47,106 bases of DNA from an uncultured Chloroflexota bacterium (GTDB taxonomy: Bacteria > Chloroflexota > Chloroflexia > Chloroflexales > Chloroflexaceae): assembly GCA_937120965.1 (NCBI GenBank), contig CAKZKA010000257.1, forward strand, positions 1 to 47,106, written 5' to 3'. The notes below the pieces were generated by a model. It did not search any database, had not been told where the DNA came from, and saw only the letters and a list, made by a program, of their open reading frames with translations. This document shows positions 34,487 to 42,031 of the stretch, piece by piece. A program made the translations under genes and the position numbers. The number at the start of each line of letters is the position of its first letter. The stretch's first letter is position 1.

Positions 34487-34615
34487 TTGCAACAGTACGT
34501 GTTCACACTTCTCCTGGGTGCGCGGGCATCTTGCCCGCATCCAGGCCCTTGCGGGCGGGACGCCCGCACGCCGGGGGTGACGCCTTACCCCACATGTGAA
34601 CACGTACTTGCAACA
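34487..34615. repeat. Inverted-repeat element M2, full copy
   Basis: The ends GTACGTGTTCACA (34495-34507) and TGTGAACACGTAC (34595-34607) are perfect inverted repeats. With a 2-nt gap the match extends into TTGCAAC/GTTGCAA. The interior carries hairpins GCGGGCATCTTGCCCGC-like and CGGGCGGGACGCCCG. There is no coding frame. A half copy is at 10085-10130. Confidence 0.75.
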
Positions 34616-34621
34616 GGCCTG

Positions 34622-34649
34622 TTGCGCAATTCTAAAGTTATGGTAAAAT
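34622..34649 (+). promoter_or_regulatory. Promoter of the DUF5317-like gene
   Basis: TTGCGC (34622-34627), a 16-nt spacer and TAAAAT (34644-34649), directly next to element M2. The 5' untranslated region would be about 120 nt. Confidence 0.6.
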
Positions 34650-34776
34650 CTCGCGGCCAGTAAGAATCCGAAGCTCATACTTTGGCTTTTGCGTTCCTCG
34701 TGTTCGAACCTTGCGTAACCGTCGGCGTGACCCCATGGCAGGCTGACGTTCGCGTTCGTCTTGTGAGGAGGAAGGT

Positions 34777-35379
34777 ATGCTCAAAGGCCTCATTGTTCTG
34801 GTCGTCATTGCTGTGGCGCTGGCTCGAGGCGGCTCCTTGCGAAACTTCGCCGCGCTCGACCTGCGCTGGCTGCCCCTGGTGGTTGGTAGCTTCGGCCTGC
34901 AATTGTTGATCTTTACGCCCTTCCGTGACACAGCGCTGATCCCCTTTGCCACTGCCCCCCTCTACCTGCTCTCGATGGTGCTGCTCGTGATCTGGATCTT
35001 GCTCAATCGCCGGATTCCCGGCGCCACCCTGATCGCTGTCGGCGTACTGCTGAACACGATTGCCATTGCCGCGAACAACGGCTATATGCCGGTAGCTCCC
35101 GAGGCAGCGCGCTACGCCGGTCGCCTGGAGCACTATCCCATCGAGGGTCTACCGGTGAGCAACAATTCGATCGCCGTTGCCGACAACGTGCGGCTCTGGT
35201 TCCTGACCGACATTTTCCCCGTGCCCGCCGGCATTCCCTTTGCCAATGTCTTCAGCCTGGGCGATGTGCTGCTCACCCTCGGCGTCGCCATACTGTGCTA
35301 CCAGACTATTTGCCGCCCTGTAGTCGCTTCCCCGGCCCCAACCCCCGTGCGGACCCCGCCCCTTGGCGCCGGTCAGTAG
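34777..35379 (+). CDS. DUF5317-like membrane protein
   Basis: A 200 aa protein with about four to five hydrophobic segments, starting MLKGLIVLVVIAVALARGGS. The pattern GRLEHYPIEGLPVSNNSIAVADNVRLWFLTDIF and NNGYMPVAPEA looks like the DUF5317 family of unknown function common in Chloroflexota, Actinobacteria and Firmicutes. GAGGAGGAAGG lies directly before the ATG at 34777. The C-terminal tail is Pro/Thr-rich and probably disordered. It is followed by an unrelated hypothetical gene on the same strand. Confidence 0.85.
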   Translation: MLKGLIVLVVIAVALARGGSLRNFAALDLRWLPLVVGSFGLQLLIFTPFRDTALIPFATAPLYLLSMVLLVIWILLNRRIPGATLIAVGVLLNTIAIAANNGYMPVAPEAARYAGRLEHYPIEGLPVSNNSIAVADNVRLWFLTDIFPVPAGIPFANVFSLGDVLLTLGVAILCYQTICRPVVASPAPTPVRTPPLGAGQ

Positions 35380-35500
35380 ACTGGCGCGCAAGGCGGTCCC
35401 TGGAAGGGCCTCATCCTCCCGGCGCTGCGTGATCTTCGAGCCTGCGTGACCCATTATTCGCACCGATTACACACTCATTCCCAGGAGGCAAGGAACAACC

Positions 35501-36160
35501 ATGACCGCAGATGCCCAATCATTCAGCCCGATGCTGCTCGAACAACTGATTTACCAGGTTCGAGGCGTTCAGGGAGCGCGACTGATCACCGATCCTCAGG
35601 GGCAGATTGACGAGATCCACGTGGTTGGCACACCCCAGCGCAACCCCAAGCAGATTGTGCGAGACATCGAGTCCATCCTCTACGTGCGGGGCGGCATACG
35701 TCTCGACCACCGCAAGATCAGCCTGGTACAGGTTGCGGAGCGTGAAGCCGCTTCAACAGGGCGCCGGCTGCAACTGCTGGAGGTGTCGATCAGCGCGGGC
35801 GAAGAGGAAACGCGCGTTGAGGTGCTCCTCGGCCTGCAGGAGCAGCGGTTCAAAGGCAGCAGCGCCTGCGGCATCACCGACCCTGCGTCGCGCTCCCTGC
35901 TGGCCGCCACTGCCACCATCGAGGCCCTCAACCGCGCCATCGGCGCGCAAGGCTCCTTTCGGCTCGAACGGCTGCAACGCCAACCCCTGGGTGAGCTGGA
36001 CACCTTCCTGACACACCTTTCATTCGTGCTCGAAAGCGGCCTGGAAATCCTCCTGGGGGTGAGCATCGTTCGTGAAGACGAGGCCGGCGCTGCGGCGCGG
36101 GCCGTGCTCGACGCGGCCAACCGTCGGGTTGAGCGCCTCTTGAGTAATTTAAACATCTGA
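35501..36160 (+). CDS. Hypothetical protein with repeated alpha/beta units
   Basis: A 219 aa soluble protein I cannot place in a family. Residues 10-75 have an alpha/beta pattern (LLEQLIYQVRGVQGARLITD, GQIDEIHVVGTPQRNPKQIV, YVRGGIRLDHRKISLVQV). A second part (85-215) has another alternating pattern (LLEVSISAGEEETRVEVLLG, then LEILLGVSIVREDEAGAAAR). A strong ribosome site, AGGAGG then AGGA, lies before ATG 35501. No signal peptide or membrane segment. The well-conserved look of IVRDIESIL and DHRKIS suggests a real, lineage-specific family. Confidence 0.78.
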   Translation: MTADAQSFSPMLLEQLIYQVRGVQGARLITDPQGQIDEIHVVGTPQRNPKQIVRDIESILYVRGGIRLDHRKISLVQVAEREAASTGRRLQLLEVSISAGEEETRVEVLLGLQEQRFKGSSACGITDPASRSLLAATATIEALNRAIGAQGSFRLERLQRQPLGELDTFLTHLSFVLESGLEILLGVSIVREDEAGAAARAVLDAANRRVERLLSNLNI

Positions 36161-36165
36161 GCGAC

Positions 36166-36194
36166 TTGCGCGATCTCAACTTTTTTGTTACTAT
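36166..36194 (+). promoter_or_regulatory. Promoter of the short transcript
   Basis: TTGCGC (36166-36171), a 17-nt spacer and TACTAT (36189-36194). It starts 6 nt after the stop of the preceding gene. The transcript would begin near 36201. Confidence 0.65.
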
Positions 36195-36198
36195 TTCG

Positions 36199-36324
36199 GT
36201 GTGAATCGGAAAATTTACGGTCGAAGTGTCCGAGCGGAATGGGGCAGATTGCCCGAAGCGGAGCGGAGGGGACCCGAGGCACACTGGTCATATCCAGCAA
36301 CAGCGAAGAAAGGGGTCTCCGAAG
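36199..36324 (+). ncRNA. Structured leader or small RNA upstream of a 33-residue peptide
   Basis: GTGTG (about 36200) and CACAC (about 36280) can close a domain. It encloses the hairpin GGGCA-GAT-TGCCC (about 36244-36256) and several CCGAGCGG / GCGGAGCGGAGG segments that can pair. No known riboswitch or tRNA consensus was recognised. The function is not known; the call rests on position between a promoter and a terminator and on local pairing potential. Confidence 0.35.
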
Positions 36325-36426
36325 ATGAAGTGGCACGCCGTAAACCTCTACATCAAGATCTCTCTGCTGATGGGGGCGATCGCCTCGCTCCTTCTGGCGG
36401 CAGGTGCAGGGGGCAAGTGGGGCTAG
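36325..36426 (+). CDS. 33-residue single-span membrane peptide
   Basis: MKWHAVNLYIKISLLMGAIA begins the peptide and SLLLAAGAGGKWG ends it. It has one hydrophobic span (about residues 9-27), positive or aromatic residues at the front and a Lys-Trp-Gly end. AAAGGGG lies about 9 nt before the ATG. The frame is the only protein-like one within a promoter-to-terminator unit of about 285 nt, which supports it being real. Similar Trp-Lys pairs stand at both ends (KW near each terminus). The family is not recognised; it might modulate a membrane protein or be a toxin-like peptide, both only guesses. Confidence 0.5.
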   Translation: MKWHAVNLYIKISLLMGAIASLLLAAGAGGKWG

Positions 36427-36449
36427 GTTTTAGCCGTTCCCGGTTCGCG

Positions 36450-36486
36450 CGAGCAGAAGGGTTCACCCCTTCTGCTCGTTCTTTTT
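36450..36486 (+). terminator. Strong intrinsic terminator
   Basis: CGAGCAGAAGGG and CCCTTCTGCTCG form a perfect 12-bp stem with a TTCAC loop, followed by TTCTTTTT. It lies 23 nt after the stop of the 33-residue peptide. Confidence 0.95.
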
Positions 36487-36788
36487 GTAGCGCGATGGTT
36501 TGGATCAGGCGCTATACTTCCTGGTACTGCGGTTCCACACGCGATGCCTGGCCAATCGTAAGCTTCGAGCAGCCTGACCGGAGCTATGCCTCGCGATCGG
36601 CAACGGCTTGCCGAACAAGCACCGATTGACCGCTGGCCTGACAATTTTGTGGTGACAGCCGGATGATTGCACGGAGAGCCGCGCCCTCCCTCACCTCTTC
36701 CCGCTCTATCCACCAGGATCACCTTGTCAGGCCACTGGTTCGGAGCCGTGGGTTACTCAGGTACCAGGCTCCGTCACGAGATGAGCGT
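36487..36788. other. Intergenic region upstream of the histidine kinase
   Basis: About 300 bp without repeats of the P/T/J type. A frame in phase with the kinase is open from 36663, but its first 42 residues are not protein-like. No good promoter was identified. Confidence 0.4.
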
Positions 36789-38339
36789 ATGATGAGCACA
36801 CTCCCAAGGGCGGCGCGCTGGTACATATATACCTTGTGGGGCGTGGCGCTGTGCGGCGTCGTTGTGACGATCATCTCTGCCCAGGTCCCTTTGTCCGGTC
36901 TGGTGGCGCTATGCGTTAGTGCCGTCGCTCTTGTGCTGGCCGATTACTTCGAGGTTGACTTCGGTCTCGATCAGCGCCACCGCGTGGTCATGACCGTTGT
37001 TGATGCGCCCATCATCTTTCTTGTACCCGTAGTTGGTCCGTTCGGAGTCCTGGTTGTGCTTCTCGGTACCCTGGTGGTTGACCGGCTGCGCAGGCGGCCC
37101 TGGTACAAGGGCCTCTTCAATGCTGCACAGCGCAGTATCACCTTTCTGACCCTGATTATCATCTACTCCCTGCTGGCCACACCGGGAAGCCCGCCATTTA
37201 GCGGTCTCCGCGGGTTACTGGCCTTTGTGGCTCTGGCTGCCGCGTATTACGCCCTCAATACGGTCCTGGTCTCCACGATCGTCGCCCTGGCCAGCAGTCA
37301 GCCACTGCTCGAGATCTACCGCGCCAGCTTTCGCGAGGTGCACTGGGTGCATTTCATTACCCTGCCCTTCGGCGCCATCCTGGCCTGGATCTGGTCAACC
37401 AACCCCTGGTTGACCCTGGCCGCCGTGCTGCCGCTGTTTATGGCTCACCACTCCTTCAAGACCATGGCCGCGTTGCAGGAAGAAAGCCGGCGTAACCAGG
37501 ACCTGGCCAACCACGCCACGCGCCTGGTTGATGAACTGCGCGCCAGACAGGAGGAGTTGATGCGCTCCTCCCAACTGGCTGCGCTGGGCACATTTGCGGC
37601 AAGTGTAGCGCACGATTTCAACAACCTCCTCACCGCCATTTACGGCTTTACACAGCTCGGGCTGAGCACCGACGATCCCCAGGAAAAGGATAACGCCCTT
37701 GATGTGGCCAGACGCGCCTGTGCCCGCGGCCAGAGCATCACCCGCGGGCTGCTCTCGTTTACGCGCTGGCGTGAACCGAGGCTCGAGCCCTGCCAGTTGA
37801 ACGACCTGGTGCGCGAAACAATCGTCTTGCTACAGCCCGATTTTATCCGCCTGAACGTGGTGATTGAGGAACGCCTGCAACCCCTGCCTGTCATTTACTG
37901 CGATAGTGGCCAGATCACCCAGGTGTTGATTAACCTGCTCACCAACGCCCGCGATGCGCTGCGCGACCGGGGTTACGGGCGCATTATCGTCAGCACGCAG
38001 ATCATCGAGGATCAGATCGAACTCTCGGTCCAGGATACGGGAGTTGGCATACCCGCCGAGATGCTCACCCAGATCTTTCAACCCTTTGTGACAACCAAAC
38101 AGGCGAGCAACAGCAAAAACTCCGGCACCGGCCTGGGGCTGGCGATCTGTCGCACCATTGTCGAGAACCACGGTGGCGTCATCCAGGCCGCGAGTGAGGT
38201 GGGCCAGGGCACGACGATGACCGTTCGCCTTCCACTCAGCAAACTGGTGACCCGTGGTATGCCCGGCGACGACGGGGAGGCAGCACCGGGCGTGGAGCAC
38301 AACCCGCACCACGCCGACGCGCCGCATTCGCTGGCCTGA
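36789..38339 (+). CDS. Membrane sensor histidine kinase
   Basis: About 516 aa. Residues 10-230 contain some six hydrophobic segments resembling a MASE-like sensor without a periplasmic domain. A short coiled coil (AALQEESRRNQDLANHATRL) leads to the HisKA H-box SVAHDFNNLLTAIYGFTQL with His275. The HATPase domain has the N box ITQVLINLLTNARDAL, G1 DTGVGI, F box IFQPFVTTK and G2 GTGLGLAI. The NtrB-like HDFNN H-box suggests activity towards a response regulator, but none is adjacent (orphan kinase). ATG 36789 or 36792 are equally likely. The stop TGA is part of the following repeat boundary (TGAGGTAAACCAGGGG). Confidence 0.92.
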   Translation: MMSTLPRAARWYIYTLWGVALCGVVVTIISAQVPLSGLVALCVSAVALVLADYFEVDFGLDQRHRVVMTVVDAPIIFLVPVVGPFGVLVVLLGTLVVDRLRRRPWYKGLFNAAQRSITFLTLIIIYSLLATPGSPPFSGLRGLLAFVALAAAYYALNTVLVSTIVALASSQPLLEIYRASFREVHWVHFITLPFGAILAWIWSTNPWLTLAAVLPLFMAHHSFKTMAALQEESRRNQDLANHATRLVDELRARQEELMRSSQLAALGTFAASVAHDFNNLLTAIYGFTQLGLSTDDPQEKDNALDVARRACARGQSITRGLLSFTRWREPRLEPCQLNDLVRETIVLLQPDFIRLNVVIEERLQPLPVIYCDSGQITQVLINLLTNARDALRDRGYGRIIVSTQIIEDQIELSVQDTGVGIPAEMLTQIFQPFVTTKQASNSKNSGTGLGLAICRTIVENHGGVIQAASEVGQGTTMTVRLPLSKLVTRGMPGDDGEAAPGVEHNPHHADAPHSLA

Positions 38340-38540
38340 GGTAAACCAGGGGAAACCCGGTTTCCCCATATGTTCACATCAGCCGTCTATGCGGCTCCGC
38401 TGCACAGCGCCAGAACGAACATGCTTGTTCTTGGGAGGGCTGCGCCCTTCCAAACCCTCCCGGTGGAGAGGGCTTGCCGCCCCCACAGGCAGGGGCATGG
38501 GGAAACGCGGTTTCCCCATATGTTCATATCAGGTGAAGCG
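38340..38540. repeat. P-J-T-P composite repeat, reversed orientation
   Basis: P modules at about 38350-38368 and 38500-38518 flank a J module (hairpin TGCGGCTCCGCTGCA, about 38388) and a T module (about 38435-38455). It separates the kinase from the lipoprotein gene and gives an in-frame ATG (38520) for the latter. Confidence 0.85.
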
Positions 38541-40763
38541 TTGCGTATCAAACTGACCCTGCCGCGCATTGTGACGCGTACCGTGCGGCGTATCACGCAT
38601 CTCGCGTGCAGCATCACGGGTGTGAGCCTGCTCGCGCTGCTGGCCGCCTGCGCTGCTGCGGTCCCGCCGGACCCACCCGCTCCCTACGGCCTGGTCGAGC
38701 CGTTCCTCAGCGCCTGGCGACGCGCTGGCGGCGAGGCCCTCGGGCCGCCGCGCACGCCGCCGCTGTGGATCGACGATTTCCAGGTGCAACTCTTCGCGCG
38801 CCACGCTATCATTGCCACCGATGGGCAGCGCGCCGTAGCCGAGCCTCTCGAGCCGGGCTGGGAACGGCGCTATCCCGATGAGCTGCTGCGCCTGCCCGCC
38901 GCGCCGTTCCGCGCCTCCCTGAGCAACGCGGCCCATCCCGTGGCGCGCCCTCTGATCCCATTTACTGCCACACTGCGGGTGCCCGGCTACAGCGGTCCCC
39001 TCGAAGTGCGCCTCTTCGACAGTTCTCTGCGACCCGCGGGGGTGGCAACGACCGAGGTTACCGCTGGCTATGGTGAGATCACCCTGCTACCGCGCGGGCA
39101 CGCCGGCGAGCAGTGGGCCATCGTGGTGATCAACGGGCAGGTGGCCGGAGCACGCAGCCGCTTCGTTACGCTCGATCCTGTCACCGAGCTCCATACCGGC
39201 CAGCCCGACCTCGACGCCCTCTACCCCCGCTTGCGCGCTTTCATGCAACAGGACGTGGTCGCCTATGACCTCGACGGGCGTCCGGTGCGCGGCTATCGCT
39301 CGCCCGACAATCCTCTCCTCTGGTTGCGCGACCATGTCTACCAGGGTCGCGGCTTTCGCTACTTTGAACGCGATGTGACCAGCCTGCTCGACGCCTTTCG
39401 CGCCGCCCAGCGGCCCGACGGCAGCTTCCCCGACGTGATTGATTACCCCGAGCGCTCGGTGCGCGCCTTTCGCAAAGAAGTCGAAAGTGACCTGGAGTTC
39501 CTCTTCGTTCAGGGCGTTTACGAAGCCTGGCAAATGACCGGCGACGACGCCTGGCTACGCTCCAACCTGGAGGCCATGCGGCGCGCGCTGCGCTATATCA
39601 CCAGCGACCCGCTGCGCTGGAACGCCGAACGGGGCCTGGTGCGCCGCCCCTACACTATTGATATGTGGGACTTCGCCTATGGCCCGACCACCATCAGCCC
39701 CGACGGGCGTCCGGCGCCCCGCCACTGGATCGACGCGGATACCGTCTGGGGCACGTTCCACGGCGACAATACCGGCCTGGCCTACGCCCTGACGCTGATG
39801 GCCCGGGTTGAAGAGCGCGTGGGCGACCCGGTCCTGGCCGAGACCTGGCGCGCCCGGAGCCGCGACCTGATGCAGCGTCTGAACGATCTGAGCTGGAACG
39901 GCCGGTTCTTCACCCACTTCATCCCCGAAGATCCGGCAGTGCGGCCCGAAGGGGTGAACCCGGCAGCGCAACTCAGCCTCTCCAACGCCTACGCCCTCAA
40001 TCGTGAAGTGCTGGACCAGTGGCAGGGCCAGCAGATCGTTGAGGAGTACTACCGGCGCCGCGATTTTACGCGCGCCTTTGCAGAATGGTACAGCATTGAT
40101 CCACCCTTCCCGTCAGGAAGCTTCGGAATGGCCGGGGGCAAGGGCGAAAATCCGGGCGAGTATGTTAATGGCGGCATCATGCCGCTCGTGGGCGGCGAAC
40201 TGGCCCGTGGCGCCTTTCGCTATGGCCTGGAAGCCTACGGCTTCGACATCCTCCGGCGCTACGCCGAGCTGACCCGTCTTACCGGCGCGACCTACCTGTG
40301 GTATTATCCCACCGGTGTGCCGGGCGTCCAGGGGCCCGACACGCTGGCCACCGACGGCTGGGGAGCAGGGGCAATGCTCGGCGCGCTGATGGAAGGCGCC
40401 GCCGGGTTCACCGATCGGGCCAGTGGCTACCGCGACCTGCTGCTCGCGCCGCGCTGGGCCGCCGACCCGCGCTTCGAAGAGGTCTACGCCGTGGCCCGCT
40501 ACGCTGCCGCCGATGGCTACGCGGCCTACCACTGGCGCCGCGAGGCGAATGCTATCACGCTGAACTTCACCGGCAGCGCCGAACGCGCCGAAGTGCGCCT
40601 CTTCGTGCCCCCGGAGATCGCCACTCGCCCGCTCCAGGTGACCCTCAACGGCGCCAGCCTGCCCGCGACCGTCGAGATCATCCGCACCAGCGCCTATGTG
40701 GCGGTACCGGTCAGTGGCGGCGATGCTGAGGTGGTTATTCGCTGGGAGGCTGGCAGCCAGTAG
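38541..40763 (+). CDS. Lipoprotein with six-hairpin (alpha/alpha)6 glycosidase-like domain
   Basis: About 740 aa. A signal with lipobox (GVSLLALLAAC) directs it to the outer face of the membrane. After an Ala/Pro region there is a beta-rich N-terminal part (about 40-210). The central domain has the look of a six-hairpin glycosidase (YRSPDNPLLWLRDHVYQGRG, AAQRPDGSFPDVIDYP, WIDADTVWGTFHGDNTGLAY). A C-terminal beta domain ends the protein. Acidic residues in RDH, DTVWG and NGG/GGKGEN stretches could be catalytic. A glycoside-hydrolase family cannot be assigned. The start is probably TTG 38541 (AGGTG just upstream) or ATG 38520 inside the repeat; the 57 codons before 38541 are otherwise translated repeat. 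Confidence 0.75.
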   Translation: MRIKLTLPRIVTRTVRRITHLACSITGVSLLALLAACAAAVPPDPPAPYGLVEPFLSAWRRAGGEALGPPRTPPLWIDDFQVQLFARHAIIATDGQRAVAEPLEPGWERRYPDELLRLPAAPFRASLSNAAHPVARPLIPFTATLRVPGYSGPLEVRLFDSSLRPAGVATTEVTAGYGEITLLPRGHAGEQWAIVVINGQVAGARSRFVTLDPVTELHTGQPDLDALYPRLRAFMQQDVVAYDLDGRPVRGYRSPDNPLLWLRDHVYQGRGFRYFERDVTSLLDAFRAAQRPDGSFPDVIDYPERSVRAFRKEVESDLEFLFVQGVYEAWQMTGDDAWLRSNLEAMRRALRYITSDPLRWNAERGLVRRPYTIDMWDFAYGPTTISPDGRPAPRHWIDADTVWGTFHGDNTGLAYALTLMARVEERVGDPVLAETWRARSRDLMQRLNDLSWNGRFFTHFIPEDPAVRPEGVNPAAQLSLSNAYALNREVLDQWQGQQIVEEYYRRRDFTRAFAEWYSIDPPFPSGSFGMAGGKGENPGEYVNGGIMPLVGGELARGAFRYGLEAYGFDILRRYAELTRLTGATYLWYYPTGVPGVQGPDTLATDGWGAGAMLGALMEGAAGFTDRASGYRDLLLAPRWAADPRFEEVYAVARYAAADGYAAYHWRREANAITLNFTGSAERAEVRLFVPPEIATRPLQVTLNGASLPATVEIIRTSAYVAVPVSGGDAEVVIRWEAGSQ

Positions 40764-40956
40764 AGGCCCCGTGCGGCGCAGCCGCACGCTACAAGAATGA
40801 AACGAGATTCTCCTGGGAGGGCGCAGCCCTCTCAAACCCTCCCGCTGGGGAGGGCTTGCCGCGCCCACAGGTAGGGGTGCGGTTCGACAGGCTCACCGCA
40901 GGTGGGGAAACCTGGCTTCCCCGTATTTTCACATTGGAGCAATATACACGCAGGCT
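40764..40956. repeat. J-T-P composite repeat with CGACAGGCTCA motif
   Basis: A hairpin GTGCGGCGCAGCCGCAC (40770-40786) sits right after the stop codon. A T module (40815-40833) with AAACCCTCCCGCTGGGGAGG follows, then TTCGACAGGCTCACCGCAGG (40883-40902) and a P-like module (40903-40922). Confidence 0.8.
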
Positions 40957-41940
40957 ATGGCTACGACGTTCACCGCTACTCCATGGGGCGCCGATCACGC
41001 CCTGGCAGGCTTCGAGGCCCGTCGCCTCGAATTCCCTCCCGACAGCGAAGGACCGGTCATTGCCACGCTGGTGCGCCGTCGCGCCGCCACCCCGGCGGGC
41101 CGCGCAGTGCTCTACATCCATGGCTTTGTGGACTACTTCTTCCAGACCCACCTGGCCGAGGCCTTCAACGCCCACGGCTACCACTTCTACGCCCTCGATC
41201 TGCGCAAGTGTGGACGCTCACTCCTTCCCGGCCAGACGCCAAATTTCTGTACTGATCTCCCTGAGTACTATGCCGAGCTTGATGCCGCCATCGCCCTCAT
41301 CTTCAACGAAGAGGACCACCCCTGGTTCCTGCTCAACGGCCATTCCACCGGCGGCCTCATCGCTGCGCTCTACGCCCACGAGGGGCGCTGGCGCGAGCGG
41401 ATCAAGGCCCTGTTCCTGAACAGCCCTTTCTTCGCCTTTCACCTGCCGTGGCACCGGGTTGGGCCGGCGCGCCTGTTCGCCGGCCTGGGGCGCTGGTATC
41501 CACGTCTCGCCGCCAACGGCTCAGTCTCGCCGTTTTATGCCCATAGCCTGCACCGCAATTATCGCGGCGAGTGGCAGTTCAACCTGGCATGGAAACCGCT
41601 GGAGGGCTTTCCGGCCTATGCCGGGTGGATGCGGGCAGTGATGCGGGGACAGCATCGCCTCCAGGCCGGGCTGGCGATACCCTGCCCGGTGCTGATTATG
41701 CACTCGACGCGCTCGGTGCTCCTCCCGCGTTGGGACGAGCGACTGCTGCGCGCCGATGCGGTGCTTAACGTGGCCCATATGCGCCGCTACGGGCCGGGCC
41801 TCGGCCCACGGGTGACGCTACTCGCCATCGAGGGCGGCTTGCACGACCTGACCCTCTCAGCCGCTCCGGTGCGCGCCCGGGTTTTCGCAGAGCTGTTCAC
41901 CTGGCTGGAATGGGCCGCGGCGCAGAACCAGGGCCGCTGA
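40957..41940 (+). CDS. Alpha/beta hydrolase, monoacylglycerol-lipase-like (serine hydrolase S33 type)
   Basis: A 327 aa cytoplasmic-looking protein. AVLYIHGFVDYFFQTHLAEA has the HG oxyanion motif. LNGHSTGGLIAALYAHE carries the Ser nucleophile in GHSTGG. LLAIEGGLHDLTLS has the expected catalytic His near the C-terminus. FYALDLRKCGRSLLPGQTPN is the lysophospholipase-type segment after strand 4. The substrate may be a lysophospholipid or monoacylglycerol. ATG 40957 (MATTFTATPWG) fits. It lies downstream of the glycosidase-like lipoprotein with a repeat block between. Confidence 0.9.
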   Translation: MATTFTATPWGADHALAGFEARRLEFPPDSEGPVIATLVRRRAATPAGRAVLYIHGFVDYFFQTHLAEAFNAHGYHFYALDLRKCGRSLLPGQTPNFCTDLPEYYAELDAAIALIFNEEDHPWFLLNGHSTGGLIAALYAHEGRWRERIKALFLNSPFFAFHLPWHRVGPARLFAGLGRWYPRLAANGSVSPFYAHSLHRNYRGEWQFNLAWKPLEGFPAYAGWMRAVMRGQHRLQAGLAIPCPVLIMHSTRSVLLPRWDERLLRADAVLNVAHMRRYGPGLGPRVTLLAIEGGLHDLTLSAAPVRARVFAELFTWLEWAAAQNQGR

Positions 41941-42031
41941 TTTTATCCCCGCGCAGGGCGTGGTTTGGAGTGGCGGCGCCCGCCCCAGCCCTTCCCGCCG
42001 GGAGGGGTTTGGGGAAACCCGGCTTCTCCCA
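41941..42031. repeat. P-like repeat between convergent genes
   Basis: CCGCCGGGAGGGGTTTGGGG followed by a degenerate P module (42012-42030) runs up to the stop codon of the PAP2-like gene. Confidence 0.65.

Noticed and set aside
36215-36290. tRNA-Ser/Leu-like stretch (GTGTCCGAGCGG)
   Set aside because: No acceptor stem, anticodon arm or TTC-containing T arm can be completed around it.
36663-36788. Extended N-terminus of the histidine kinase
   Set aside because: The 42 upstream residues are Arg/Ser-rich and not protein-like; the ATG pair at 36789/36792 directly precedes the first membrane segment.
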